A stretch of 64,000 bases of DNA from Paenibacillus sp. FJAT-29882 (GCF_001510645.1 NZ_LMVB01000001.1:453854-517853); one strand, 5' to 3'; positions 9,164 to 18,588 are shown, counted from the first letter of the stretch. Notes: generated from the sequence alone by a model not told the origin. Made by a program: numbers and translations.

Positions 9164-11599
9164 ATGGAAATAATCTCAAGCACCTATCATCTACCCCTTG
9201 TTCTTCTTTCCATTATTATCGCTATTATTGATTCATTTGCTGCACTAGATCTAGGAATTCGAATAAATAAGGCAAAAGGTTTTGCACGATTCATATGGTT
9301 ATTTGGCGGAGCGTTTGCGATGGGGATGGGCATATGGTCCATGCATTTTATTGCCATGCTTGCATTCCATTTGTCGATCCCAGTCACGTACAATTTAACC
9401 TGGGTCATTGTTTCGATTATCCCTGCCATTATTTCATCTGGGTTAGCTTTACATATTGTTAGTAGACCTTCTCTAGGTACAGCATCAGTGATCCTTGGGT
9501 CCCTTTTTATAGCGACAGGAATTGTTTCAATGCATTACATAGGAATGGAAGCAATGGAGATGGGGGCGTCTATTGAATATAATCCCTTTTTATGGGTACT
9601 TTCCGTCATCATCGCTTTTTTTGCTTCATTAATAGCTCTATATCTATTGTTTGATGTAAGTCAGAACCCCAAAACACCAAGAATATGGTGGAGAAAAGCT
9701 GGCAGTGCCCTAATAATGGGGATCGCTATTTCGAGTATGCACTATACCGGAATGGCAGCTGCAAAGTTCAAACCTCATCATCATCAACTTAGCTTGTCAG
9801 GACCAACATTCGATAGTACCCTTTTAGCCTATTCTATTGGAATTGGCATGCTAATCATATTAGGAATGGTGTTCATTAGTACTTTTATTGAAAAACGATT
9901 TGAGTCTCAATCCATAGAGTCAGAAAGAAAGTTTCGCTCAGTAATAGAGTCTGCTAACGATGCCATTATTTTAGCCGATAGCAAGGGTGCTATTATTTCA
10001 TGGAACAAGGGAGCCCAATTCATTTTTGGATATCAGGATAAAGAAGTCTTGGGTAAAAAACTACAGATCATTATACCCGAACGATTCAGAGAAGCTCATC
10101 AAAAGGGGATGAAACGTTACCTTTCTACAGGTGAACCCCGTGTCATTGGAAAAACGGTCGAATTACAAGGACTCAGGAAAGATGGAGATGAATTTCCGAT
10201 AGAGCTCTCCCTTGCCACTTGGCAAGAGGAAGGAAATTTCTACTTCAGCAGCATTATTCGAGATATCACCGAACGAAAACAGGCTGAAGAAAAAATCAAC
10301 CAAATGGTTTATCGTGACCATTTGACAGGACTGCCCAATCGTCATTTGTTAAATGATCGCCTCACTCAAGCGCTTGATCAGGCAAATGAAAATAAGCATA
10401 TTATTGGTATTATGTTTATCGATTTGGATCGTTTTAAGTTCGTTAATGACACATTAGGACATGCTGTAGGTGATCACTTATTGATTGAGGTTGCCAAGCG
10501 TATTCAAGCCTGCGTGGGTAAAATGGATACAGTTTGCCGTCAAGGTGGAGATGAGTTTATTGTTCTCCTTCCTAATACTACATCTGAAGACGTTACTAAA
10601 AGTGCTCAGAAAATAGTAGATTTATTCAGTCACACAATTGTGCTAAATGAAGATGAGATGTTTGTGACACCATCAATTGGGATTGCTCTATATCCGTCCG
10701 ATGGTAGGGATATAGAGACTTTGATTAAAAATGCTGATACGGCCATGTACCGTGTAAAGGAGCAAGGGAAAAATAGCTTTCAGTTTTACACACCTGATAT
10801 GAACGAAATGGTTTCAAAAAAAATGCAGTTAGAGATTGGATTACGGAAAGCGTTGAAACGTGATGAATTTATGATTCATTACCAACCTCAAGTTGATGTA
10901 AATTCCGGGGAATTGATTGGTCTGGAAGCTCTTATCCGCTGGCAGCATCCTGAGTGGGGAACGATCTCTCCTGCTGATTTTATCCCTTTAGCGGAGGAAA
11001 CTGGATTAATCATACCAATAGGCGAGTGGGTACTTTATGAGGCGTGCCTTCAAAATAAATCTTGGCAGAATAAGGGGTTTCCACCTGTGAGAATAGCTGT
11101 TAATATTTCTTCCCGTCAATTCCAACAAAGTAATTTAGTTGGAATGGTCAGCAAAACGCTAAAGGAAACGGGACTTGATTCCAAGTATCTTGAGCTTGAG
11201 CTTACGGAAAGTATTATCCAAGATTCAAAGCATGCGATTTCCACAATGCATCAATTAAAAGAAATGGGGATTCATTTATCAATAGATGATTTTGGAACGG
11301 GTTACTCTTCTCTAAGCTATTTAAAAACTTTCCCCATCGATACTTTAAAGATTGATCAGACTTTCACCTCGAATATTTTTACTGATCTTAAGGATGCTTC
11401 CCTTGTTGATACTATTATTAATATGGCTCATAACCTAGATCTAAAAGTGATTGCCGAAGGTGTTGAGACGTTAGAACAACTTCATTTCCTTCAACAAAGA
11501 CAATGTAACGAAGCCCAAGGATACTTTTTTAGCCGACCTATTTCTGCTGAAGAAATGTCAACTGTATTTAAAGAACAATTCTTATCTAAGATTCAATGA
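9164..11599 (+). CDS. MHYT-PAS-GGDEF-EAL c-di-GMP turnover protein
   Basis: 811 residues from the chosen start. The N-terminus is an integral-membrane MHYT sensor with three signature repeats (SMHFIAM, SMHYIGM, SMHYTGM) over ~240 residues, proposed to bind a metal or diatomic gas. Next come a PAS domain (~residues 255-375, AIILADSKGAIISWNKGA), a GGDEF domain with intact GGDEF (CRQGGDEFIVLLP), and an EAL domain with intact LEALIRW and DDFGTGYSSL. Both catalytic motifs are complete, so cyclase and phosphodiesterase activity are both possible. It resembles B. subtilis YkoW. A GTG at 9116 is also open, but the ATG at 9164 follows AAGGGAGGA (spacing about 15, rather long) and places the first membrane helix at the N-terminus as usual. 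Confidence 0.88.
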   Translation: MEIISSTYHLPLVLLSIIIAIIDSFAALDLGIRINKAKGFARFIWLFGGAFAMGMGIWSMHFIAMLAFHLSIPVTYNLTWVIVSIIPAIISSGLALHIVSRPSLGTASVILGSLFIATGIVSMHYIGMEAMEMGASIEYNPFLWVLSVIIAFFASLIALYLLFDVSQNPKTPRIWWRKAGSALIMGIAISSMHYTGMAAAKFKPHHHQLSLSGPTFDSTLLAYSIGIGMLIILGMVFISTFIEKRFESQSIESERKFRSVIESANDAIILADSKGAIISWNKGAQFIFGYQDKEVLGKKLQIIIPERFREAHQKGMKRYLSTGEPRVIGKTVELQGLRKDGDEFPIELSLATWQEEGNFYFSSIIRDITERKQAEEKINQMVYRDHLTGLPNRHLLNDRLTQALDQANENKHIIGIMFIDLDRFKFVNDTLGHAVGDHLLIEVAKRIQACVGKMDTVCRQGGDEFIVLLPNTTSEDVTKSAQKIVDLFSHTIVLNEDEMFVTPSIGIALYPSDGRDIETLIKNADTAMYRVKEQGKNSFQFYTPDMNEMVSKKMQLEIGLRKALKRDEFMIHYQPQVDVNSGELIGLEALIRWQHPEWGTISPADFIPLAEETGLIIPIGEWVLYEACLQNKSWQNKGFPPVRIAVNISSRQFQQSNLVGMVSKTLKETGLDSKYLELELTESIIQDSKHAISTMHQLKEMGIHLSIDDFGTGYSSLSYLKTFPIDTLKIDQTFTSNIFTDLKDASLVDTIINMAHNLDLKVIAEGVETLEQLHFLQQRQCNEAQGYFFSRPISAEEMSTVFKEQFLSKIQ

Positions 11600-11620
11600 T
11601 GTATTAAAAATCTGAAAGAT

Positions 11621-11948
11621 CTAGCCCATGTTTACTTCTATAACTGTTGGATTCTTTAATTCAATAAGCGAATAATTTTGTTTTTCAGGAATAGCAGTTA
11701 ATGTTTCATCATAATAAAGTTGTTTAAGAACGACATCAGTAATAGAGTATATTTGCTTCTACGCTGTTTGAACGGATCTTCTAATATTTATAACAGAATC
11801 AATCCTAGCAGAATGGATGGATAGCGTGATATGGAAGAAAGTGATCATTGCCTGGAACAGTAGGAGATTGCATAGCGAGCGACTGAACCCATTCCATTGT
11901 CCTGTTTAGGGTTTTGATAGAATTTCGAACATCAGTATTCTGGCGTAA
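11621..11948 (-). pseudogene. Remnant of an unidentified gene
   Basis: On the minus strand, protein-like sequence can be read in two frames. The upstream part reads RNSIKTLNRTMEWVQSLAMQ, then a frame change gives SARIDSVINIRRSVQTA. After one in-frame stop it continues as YSITDVVLKQLYYDETLTAI and on to a TAG at 11621. The order of coherent peptides with a frameshift and an internal stop is what a decayed gene shows. No family recognised. The rest of the 11600-12067 gap shows nothing definite. Confidence 0.45.
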
Positions 11949-12067
11949 TCATTGTTAATGGCAAGATCATTATATTTATTATAATGTTTCGGACATGATC
12001 TAATCTATTGAAAAGGGATTAGGAAAAATAGAGTGTCCAATTTTCTTAGAAAAACAGGGGGATTTGA

Positions 12068-12976
12068 ATGATTGTACAACATGAAGAAGTAAATGACGGA
12101 TTGGTATTTAAGGCAATAGATTCTAATTTAGCAATTATTCGTTTTGATTTTAATCGCCATGTTGTTTATGTCAACGACATTTTTGCTCGAACTATGGGCT
12201 ACAAAAAAGAGGAAATGTATGGTTTGCATCACAGGAACTTTTGTTTTCGGGACTTTGTGAATAGTCCACAATATGAATCGTTTTGGCGAGAATTATTATC
12301 TGGTAAAAAGTTTCAAGATAAAATTGAGCGAATGGACGCAGAAGGAAACCGAGTGTGGCTGGAAGCAACATATATGCCTATATTAGGTGAAGATGACCGA
12401 ACTGTTATAGGTATTTTGAAAGTGGCAACGAATATAACAGAAAGGCAAAATATGATTTCGCAATTGGCGGATAGTTTACAGAAAATGGCGGAAGAATTGA
12501 GTGATAGTGCTGAAATGGGTATTCAACGTAGCAAAGAACTTCTTATCGGCATCAACAAAATTGCTGAAGTGTCTGTAGAGAACACGAATACTTTAAATGG
12601 CCTACAAAAGAAGGCGGATTCAATCAGAGGCATCGTAAAAACGATTCGTGATGTTGCGGCGCAGACTAATTTATTAGCGCTCAATGCAGCAATTGAGGCA
12701 GCGCATGCTGGTGAGTATGGTCGCGGGTTTGATGTAGTCGCTAAAGAAGTACGTAAGCTTTCCTCAAAAGTAGAACATTCTATAATAGAAGTGCGAGACA
12801 GTATTGAGGCTATCATCAAAGAAATCGAAAATATCACTAATGGTATATATCGTGTAGATAAAAATGTTGAAAAAAGCCAAATGAAAATTCAAGTAGCAAT
12901 GAAGGATTTCACACAAATTTCATCATCAGCCGAAGCGTTGGATGTACAGGCACAAGAGTTTACAAAAATTATTTAA
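12068..12976 (+). CDS. Soluble PAS-domain methyl-accepting chemotaxis protein
   Basis: 302 residues with no membrane segment or HAMP. Residues ~10-125 form a PAS domain ([20 protein letters not shown], then [29 protein letters not shown]). The rest is a short MCP signalling hairpin whose tip, [20 protein letters not shown], then [16 protein letters not shown], is intact for CheA/CheW contact. The layout matches small cytosolic chemoreceptors such as B. subtilis YfmS. GGGGG lies before the ATG. It sits in the same accessory insertion as the upstream c-di-GMP protein, suggesting linked motility/biofilm roles, which is inference. Confidence 0.85.
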   Translation: MIVQHEEVNDGLVFKAIDSNLAIIRFDFNRHVVYVNDIFARTMGYKKEEMYGLHHRNFCFRDFVNSPQYESFWRELLSGKKFQDKIERMDAEGNRVWLEATYMPILGEDDRTVIGILKVATNITERQNMISQLADSLQKMAEELSDSAEMGIQRSKELLIGINKIAEVSVENTNTLNGLQKKADSIRGIVKTIRDVAAQTNLLALNAAIEAAHAGEYGRGFDVVAKEVRKLSSKVEHSIIEVRDSIEAIIKEIENITNGIYRVDKNVEKSQMKIQVAMKDFTQISSSAEALDVQAQEFTKII

Positions 12977-13282
12977 TGCAGAACTTAAGATTTAAACGAC
13001 TTTATTGTTATATTTTTATAAAAAAAATCAATTCATAAGGTTTGTATGCAAATAATAGATAGATACGTTGCAGTAATGCGCTACTTATCGTATGATTAAA
13101 GGAATCTTTACTAAACACATCTAGTTATTAACTATTTTCTAGGAATGAATAGAGAGTTTTGTCGAAAAGTATGTTATAATTTGTATGTTTTTCTAATAAG
13201 ACGTTTATAGTGTACGGCATGAAATCTCATAATGTTTAAAAGATAGGGACAGTGCCTTTTTGACTTGGCATGTATACTTTTA

Positions 13283-13345
13283 ATAAAGTGAAACTACCAC
13301 TAGTGGGGTGTAGTTCCACACTGGTTGTTAGTTGAACAGGATAAA
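13283..13345. repeat. Family 1 repeat copy B, short
   Basis: Starts ATAAAGTGAAACTACCACTA, contains GTGGGGTGTAGTTCCACACTGG and GTTAGTT, and ends AACAGGATAAA. It is a degenerate 63-bp copy with both ends recognisable, upstream of ccpA. The remainder of 12977-13426 shows no gene. Confidence 0.55.
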
Positions 13346-13426
13346 GTAAGAAATTATAATTATTTCAATGAATTTAGGTATCTAGAATAAGTAAATGCAA
13401 AATGATAGTAGTGAAGGAGTGGTTTG

Positions 13427-14428
13427 GTGAATAATATTACAATTTATGATGTTGCGCGTGAAGCAAGTGTTTCTATGGCTACCGTATCTCGTGTTGTCAA
13501 CGGCAACCCAAATGTTAAACCAGCAACAAGGAAGAAAGTATCGGAAGTCATTGATCGATTGGGGTATCGTCCAAACGCTGTTGCTAGAGGACTAGCAAGT
13601 AAAAAAACAACAACGGTTGGTGTGATTATACCCGATATTTCAAGCATTTTCTATGCGGAATTGGCACGTGGGATTGAGGATATTGCCACGATGTACAAGT
13701 ATAATATCATCTTGAGTAACTCTGATGAAAATCAAGATAAAGAGTTACGTTTATTGAATACGATGCTTGGGAAACAAGTGGATGGAATTGTATTCATGGG
13801 ATCTAACATTACGGAGACTCATATTTCAGAGTTCCAAAAGTCACCTGTTCCGATCGTGCTTGCGGGAACGGTTGAGGATACGAAGCAAATTCCATCTGTT
13901 AATATCGACTATGAAGCTGCAGCATTTGATGCAGTATCGACATTTACAGGGAAAGGGCATACTCAAATTGCTTTTGTTGGCGGTAACCTTGAAGATCCAA
14001 TTACCAAAAAGAAGTTAGATGGCTATAAGCGTGGATTAGAAGCTGCTAATATTTCGTATAACGAAGAATGGATTGTCGAAGGGGATTATACCTATGATTC
14101 AGGAATTGAATCATTAGACAAGCTACTTGAATCTCAATCTAAACCGACTGCGATTATTGCTGGTACAGATGAGATGGCACTTGGAATTGTTCATGGCGCG
14201 CAAGATAAAGGCTACAATGTCCCGGAAGATTTCCAAGTTATCAGTTTTGATAATACACGTCTGACTTTAATGGTGCGTCCGCATGTCACAACTGTTGTCC
14301 AGCCACTTTATGATATCGGGGCTGTTTCAATGAGATTGCTGACGAAATTGATGAACAAAGAAACAGTCGAAGGACAAGAGGCTGTTATTCTTCCTCATCG
14401 AATTGAAGAAAGACAATCAACAAAATAA
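13427..14428 (+). CDS. ccpA: Catabolite control protein A
   Basis: 333-residue LacI-family regulator. The N-terminal helix-turn-helix ([20 protein letters not shown]) and hinge ([20 protein letters not shown]) match CcpA almost exactly; a periplasmic-binding-like core follows, ending IEERQSTK. With HPr-Ser46-P it binds cre sites to repress or activate carbon genes, including acsA and ackA seen in this window. The start is taken as GTG at 13427, 7 bp after GGAG and matching the CcpA N-terminus; the TTG at 13424 is only 4 bp from the ribosome site. A family 2 palindrome terminates it. motPS, which follows ccpA in B. subtilis, is absent. Confidence 0.95.
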   Translation: MNNITIYDVAREASVSMATVSRVVNGNPNVKPATRKKVSEVIDRLGYRPNAVARGLASKKTTTVGVIIPDISSIFYAELARGIEDIATMYKYNIILSNSDENQDKELRLLNTMLGKQVDGIVFMGSNITETHISEFQKSPVPIVLAGTVEDTKQIPSVNIDYEAAAFDAVSTFTGKGHTQIAFVGGNLEDPITKKKLDGYKRGLEAANISYNEEWIVEGDYTYDSGIESLDKLLESQSKPTAIIAGTDEMALGIVHGAQDKGYNVPEDFQVISFDNTRLTLMVRPHVTTVVQPLYDIGAVSMRLLTKLMNKETVEGQEAVILPHRIEERQSTK

Positions 14429-14436
14429 GAAGATTT

Positions 14437-14543
14437 GGGGCTGTCTCAAAAGCTATTGTTAGACCTCGTAATCCACATAGCATACTGGTAAATATGCTGT
14501 GTGGATTACGAGGTTAGGGCTTTAATGAGACAGCCTCTTTTTT
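14437..14543 (+). terminator. Family 2 nested palindrome behind ccpA
   Basis: The outer arms GGGGCTGTCTCA / TGAGACAGCCTC enclose a near-perfect inner stem CCTCGTAATCCACA / TGTGGATTACGAGG and the core CATACTGGTAAATATG, ending in TTTTTT. It starts 9 bp after the ccpA stop. The inner core differs from other members, but the outer arms are the same. Confidence 0.8.
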
Positions 14544-14555
14544 CTGTGGAAAAGG

Positions 14556-14642
14556 GGCGGGGCTTCGCAAAATCAGTTCCGCACTGCCACCTTCATAAGG
14601 CGATACTGTTTTTAGAACCTGAACCTTTTTGTTGGACTTTAG
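14556..14642 (-). pseudogene. Short coding-like remnant, SPYEGG copy 1
   Basis: On the minus strand it reads NKKVQVLKTVSPYEGGSAEL then ILRSPAPFP. A second copy at 51661-51748 reads KKVQVLKITSPYEGGFAVLI, then stop, then SPVPYP. Several differences fall in third codon positions, as if it were once translated. No ribosome site or full gene is visible here, so it is taken as a gene fragment of unknown family. Confidence 0.35.
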
Positions 14643-14687
14643 AGAAGACGCTCATAGGTATTTTGTGCTGTTTAGGCGTATGAATTC

Positions 14688-15857
14688 CTATGGTGAAGCC
14701 GATTTGTTTGCCCGAATGGGATATAATGCTTTTGAAACGGTTTGTGCATTTGTCTCTGTTATTTCCTCTCGTCTAGGTATCGGTTTATAGATACCTTCTG
14801 GATCCTCCCAAGTAGCTGGGAGTGTGACAGATGTCTCTGTTTGCCAACGTTTAATCCAATTTTGTGGCAATGGTCCTGAATTTTTATTATTATCGGTCAT
14901 CTCCAACCAAATAAATGACCAAGCTCTCGGTACGACCCGCCAAATATCATAGCCGCCACCCCCCACAGCAATCCAGCGCCCCCCGCAATATTGATGGGCG
15001 AGTTCATGGGCAAGCTTAGGAATTTCTTTGAAAATCCGCATGGTGGCTGATAAATGTGTTAAAGGATCGTAATAATGTGAATCTGCACCATTTTGAGTAA
15101 GGATTACATCAGGCCTGAAATACTCAATAATTTCTTTAAAAGAAGTTCGGTAGGCATCAAGCCAAGAATCATCTTCTGTAAACGCATCAACAGGAATATT
15201 GAACGTGAAACAATAGCCATTCCCTTGTCCGCGTTCATGAATATTTCCAGTACCGGGAAATAAATAACGCCCTGTTTCATGAATCGATAGCGTACAGACA
15301 TCTGGATCATCATAGAAGGCCCATTGCACGCCATCACCATGATGGGCGTCAGTATCAATGTATAAAACGCGCGCATGATATTTTTGCTGCAAATATTTAA
15401 TGGCTACAGAGCTGTCATTATAGATGCAAAACCCAGCAGCTTTTCCCCGAAAACCGTGATGTAGACCACCACTTAGATTTAAAGCGTGCTTGGCTTGTCC
15501 TGTCATGACATAATCACAAGCTTGCAGGGTGCCGCCGACCAATAACGCGCTTGCTTCATGCATATGTTTGAAAATAGGCGTGTCCTCGGTGCCGAGGCCA
15601 AAATTCTCCGCTTTTTCCAAAGAGAGCTTTCCAAGGCCGGCAAGTTTGACTGCGTTTACATATTTGGGGTCGTGAATCAATTGAAGCTCTTCGTCTGTCG
15701 CTATTCTTGGTTTAATGATATCTTCCTCAGCTATTGCTTCATGCGCTCGTAATAAATCAAGGGTGAGCTCTAGCCGCTTTTGGTTGAAAGGGTGATGATC
15801 ATGGAATTTGTATGTTAATAGCTCATCTGAATAAATGAATATGGCATCTTTTTTCAT
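14688..15857 (-). CDS. acuC: AcuC, acetoin-locus protein deacetylase
   Basis: 389-residue class I histone-deacetylase-family enzyme. Visible motifs: LSGGLHHGFRGKAAGFCIYN, the metal/catalytic segment DTDAHHGDGVQWAFYDDPDV, LSIHETGRYLFPGTG, QNGADSHYYDPL and VGGGGYDIWRVVPRAW. In B. subtilis AcuC removes the acetyl group that AcuA puts on the active-site Lys of AcsA and so reactivates it. Length matches B. subtilis AcuC (387). It is the third gene of an acuA-(acuB)-acuC minus-strand operon divergent from acsA. The ATG follows AAAAGGAGCTAATC, inside the end of the collapsed acuB frame. Confidence 0.95.
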   Translation of the reverse strand: MKKDAIFIYSDELLTYKFHDHHPFNQKRLELTLDLLRAHEAIAEEDIIKPRIATDEELQLIHDPKYVNAVKLAGLGKLSLEKAENFGLGTEDTPIFKHMHEASALLVGGTLQACDYVMTGQAKHALNLSGGLHHGFRGKAAGFCIYNDSSVAIKYLQQKYHARVLYIDTDAHHGDGVQWAFYDDPDVCTLSIHETGRYLFPGTGNIHERGQGNGYCFTFNIPVDAFTEDDSWLDAYRTSFKEIIEYFRPDVILTQNGADSHYYDPLTHLSATMRIFKEIPKLAHELAHQYCGGRWIAVGGGGYDIWRVVPRAWSFIWLEMTDNNKNSGPLPQNWIKRWQTETSVTLPATWEDPEGIYKPIPRREEITETNAQTVSKALYPIRANKSASP

Positions 15858-16065
15858 GATTAGCTCCTTTTTGCAGTGGGCCGTAAAACCTGATTACTTT
15901 CCCGAAAATGGCTAATACTTCATACAGTACGCCAACATTGTTCAGATCTTTTCCTTCAAATCGAGAACGAGGTAGGCGTATGTGTGATAGCAACAAGTCA
16001 GGCCATAGTATGATGAGGATCTTAGTAAGATTGATGATATCCTGTTTCTTGATTTGTGCAATCAT
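15823..16065 (-). pseudogene. acuB: Collapsed acuB
   Basis: An open frame of 80 codons sits exactly where acuB belongs. It keeps AGGAGG and ATG, the AcuB-type N-terminus (MIAQIKKQDIINLTK), a fragment like HIRxLPxxxFEGK from the first CBS domain, and VLYEVLAIFGK, like the start of the C-terminal ACT-type domain. It ends near VIRFYGPLQKGANHEK. Functional AcuB has ~214 residues with two CBS domains and an ACT-like region; about 130 residues are missing in several blocks. The frame runs 35 bp into acuC in another phase. I read it as a decayed gene held open by chance or by translational coupling to acuC. The domain matches are from memory, not an alignment. Confidence 0.65.
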
Positions 16066-16096
16066 CCTTTCAATTCCTCCTAAATGTACATAAACA

Positions 16097-16729
16097 TTAA
16101 TACATGAAACGATTCATAAATCTCAGCCGATCAAATTTCTGAACGGACTCAAGGGGAATGTGTTTGCCAATTCGCGCCATTAAGCAATTAGCTGGATGTG
16201 AGCTTATTTCAGGATCATCTGTTGCATAATAAACAAGCCCACCAGCGTTCATCATTTTTTCCATCACTTTTCGGTACTCCCACACATTCAAGCCTGTTCC
16301 TTTTAAATCCCAATGCCAATAATATTCCGTCGTTATAATGATATAATTTTCCATGCTTTCATCCATCATGGATGCTCGTATTAAATTTTTTCCGACAGAA
16401 GCTCCACGGAAATCGGGGATGACTTCAATGGCTCCAAGTTCAAGCAAATCCGGCATTTCAATCTCAGACCATCGCTCCAGCGGGTCTGGATATAAGTAGG
16501 TCACATAGCCGACGACTATGTTCTCACTTCGGGCAATGATAATCCGGCCTTCAGGAAGATCCGCAATTTCAATTAAAGCTTGATGTTGCTGTATTGCGGG
16601 ACGAAATGCAACTAAGTCCTTGTGGAATTCATAAGATTGTAGTTCAGTTGCTGTTATCGGCCCTTCGATAATTAATGTCTGTTGCATCGTTGTAACTTCT
16701 ATCCTGTTATACGTCTTGTTGTGTTCCAC
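16097..16729 (-). CDS. acuA: AcuA, AcsA acetyltransferase
   Basis: 210-residue GNAT-family acetyltransferase, identical in length to B. subtilis AcuA. It carries TYLYPDPLERWSE, the acetyl-CoA loop LGAIEVIPDFRGASVGKNLI, YYWHWDLKG and SSHPANCLMARIGK. It acetylates the C-terminal Lys of acetyl-CoA synthetase and turns it off. A longer frame exists upstream (to 16768), but the GTG at 16729 follows AGGTGG and gives VEHNKTY, matching the known N-terminus. Transcribed away from acsA, so enzyme and regulator share one control region. Confidence 0.95.
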   Translation of the reverse strand: MEHNKTYNRIEVTTMQQTLIIEGPITATELQSYEFHKDLVAFRPAIQQHQALIEIADLPEGRIIIARSENIVVGYVTYLYPDPLERWSEIEMPDLLELGAIEVIPDFRGASVGKNLIRASMMDESMENYIIITTEYYWHWDLKGTGLNVWEYRKVMEKMMNAGGLVYYATDDPEISSHPANCLMARIGKHIPLESVQKFDRLRFMNRFMY

Positions 16730-16791
16730 ATTTTCACCACCTAAAAAACTGTTACTTTCATTATACATAAAACAATAGAATATTAAAAAAA

Positions 16792-16820
16792 TTGTGAAAA
16801 AAGGTTAATTATATTATAAT
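16792..16820 (+). promoter_or_regulatory. SigmaA promoter of acsA
   Basis: -35 TTGTGA (16792-16797), a 17-bp spacer, and -10 TATAAT (16815-16820), 36 bp before the acsA start codon. Confidence 0.75.
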
Positions 16821-16855
16821 CAGTCTAGAAAGTATGCAAAGGGGGATGAATATTT

Positions 16856-18574
16856 ATGAAATTGGAAGCGTTACCATCAGTAAAAGGGGATTATAATCTA
16901 GAAGATTATGAGAATACTTACAAGCATTTCGACTGGTCTGAAGTCGAGAAGGAATTTACTTGGTCTAAAACAGGAAAGGTAAATCTTGCATATGAAGCAA
17001 TCGATCGCCACGCTGAGTCATTCCGGAAAAATAAAGTGGCCCTCTATTACAAAGATGATCAACGTGCCGAAAAGTATACATTTAAGGAAATGAAAGAATG
17101 GTCAAATAAAGCAGCGAACGTAATTAAGGAGTATGGGAATATCAGTAAAGGCGATCGTGTGTTTATTTTTATGCCACGTTCACCAGAGCTTTATTTTGCG
17201 GTGCTCGGCGCGATCAAAACAGGTGCAATTGTCGGTCCGCTCTTTGAAGCTTTTATGGAGGGCGCTGTTCGGGATCGTTTGACTGATAGTGGAGCTAAAG
17301 TGTTAATTACAACGCAGGCTTTACTATCGCGCGTTCCTGTAGATGAGCTTCCCGATTTAAAACATATTTTTATTGTTGGAGAAAATATTGAAGAAACCGA
17401 AACGCAGTATGATTTTATGAAAAAAGTAGCAGAAGCAGATAAGAACTTCGCGATTGAATGGGTGGACCGGACGGATGGAGTGATTCTTCATTATACATCT
17501 GGTTCGACGGGGAACCCAAAAGGTGTCCTGCACGTACATAATGCCATGATACAGCACTATCAAACTGCTAAATGGGTACTGGATTTGCAAGAAGAGGATG
17601 TATATTGGTGCACCGCAGATCCTGGCTGGATAACAGGGACTTCTTATGGCATATTTGGGCCGTGGCTAACGGGAACGTCGAATGTGGTAGTAGGCGGTCG
17701 TTTTAAGCCAGAAGCCTGGTATAAAACGATTGAAGATTATGGGGTAACGGTTTGGTATAGTGCTCCAACTGCATTCCGCATGCTGATGGGTGCGGGAGAT
17801 GAAGCTGTGAAGCAATACGATTTACGTTCATTGCGCCATGTTCTAAGTGTGGGTGAGCCGTTGAATCCTGAGGTTGTCCGGTGGGGGATGAAGGTCTTTA
17901 ATAAGCGAATTCATGATACCTGGTGGATGACAGAAACAGGCGCACAATTAATTTGTAATTATCCGAGCATGCTCATTAAACCAGGTTCCATGGGTAAACC
18001 GATTCCTGGGGTTCAGGCTGCGATTGTCGATGATCAGGGAAATGTGCTACCCCCGCATCGAATGGGGAATCTAGCGATTAAGAAGGGCTGGCCGTCTATG
18101 ATGCAGACGATTTGGAATAATGAGCAAAAATATGAATCTTACTTTATGCCGGGAGACTGGTATGTGTCAGGAGATTCTGCGTATATGGATGAAGAAGGAT
18201 ATTTCTGGTTCCAAGGGCGTGTCGATGATGTGATCATGACGTCAGGCGAACGTGTAGGACCATTTGAAGTAGAGAGCAAGCTTGTGGAGCATCCAGCCAT
18301 TGCAGAAGCAGGTGTCATCGGTAAGCCAGATCCAGTACGCGGGGAAATTATTAAAGCGTTCATCGCGCTTCGAGATGGATATGAGCCTACACAAGAGTTA
18401 ATCGAAGAAATTCGAACATTTGTCAAGCAAGGACTAGCAGCTCATGCGGCTCCAAGGGAAATTGAATTCCGTGAAAAATTACCAAAAACACGAAGCGGAA
18501 AAATTATGCGCCGTGTGCTTAAAGCATGGGAGCTTGATTTACCAACAGGAGATTTGTCTTCAATGGAAGATTAA
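16856..18574 (+). CDS. acsA: Acetyl-CoA synthetase
   Basis: 572-residue AMP-forming acetyl-CoA synthetase, the B. subtilis AcsA length. The ATP-binding motif YTSGSTGNPKGVLH lies near residue 213, WWMTETGAQ near 358, and YFWFQGRVDDVIMTSGERVG in the C-terminal part. The regulated lysine in KTRSGKIMRR is residue 549, the site acetylated by AcuA and freed by AcuC in B. subtilis. It converts acetate, ATP and CoA to acetyl-CoA. AAAGGGGG precedes the ATG. A cre overlaps the first codons, so CcpA should block transcription during glucose use. Confidence 0.96.
   Translation: MKLEALPSVKGDYNLEDYENTYKHFDWSEVEKEFTWSKTGKVNLAYEAIDRHAESFRKNKVALYYKDDQRAEKYTFKEMKEWSNKAANVIKEYGNISKGDRVFIFMPRSPELYFAVLGAIKTGAIVGPLFEAFMEGAVRDRLTDSGAKVLITTQALLSRVPVDELPDLKHIFIVGENIEETETQYDFMKKVAEADKNFAIEWVDRTDGVILHYTSGSTGNPKGVLHVHNAMIQHYQTAKWVLDLQEEDVYWCTADPGWITGTSYGIFGPWLTGTSNVVVGGRFKPEAWYKTIEDYGVTVWYSAPTAFRMLMGAGDEAVKQYDLRSLRHVLSVGEPLNPEVVRWGMKVFNKRIHDTWWMTETGAQLICNYPSMLIKPGSMGKPIPGVQAAIVDDQGNVLPPHRMGNLAIKKGWPSMMQTIWNNEQKYESYFMPGDWYVSGDSAYMDEEGYFWFQGRVDDVIMTSGERVGPFEVESKLVEHPAIAEAGVIGKPDPVRGEIIKAFIALRDGYEPTQELIEEIRTFVKQGLAAHAAPREIEFREKLPKTRSGKIMRRVLKAWELDLPTGDLSSMED
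16863..16876. promoter_or_regulatory. CcpA cre inside acsA codons 3-7
   Basis: TGGAAGCGTTACCA matches the cre consensus TGWAANCGNTNWCA at 13 of 14 positions. B. subtilis acsA has a cre at the equivalent place. It lies about 43 bp after the -10 box, a position suited to roadblock repression. Confidence 0.75.
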
Positions 18575-18588
18575 CAATATGTAAAATA

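Noticed and set aside
14501-14683. 60-codon plus-strand frame after ccpA
   Set aside because: It starts inside the family 2 terminator palindrome, has no ribosome site and runs over the SPYEGG remnant in the opposite sense.
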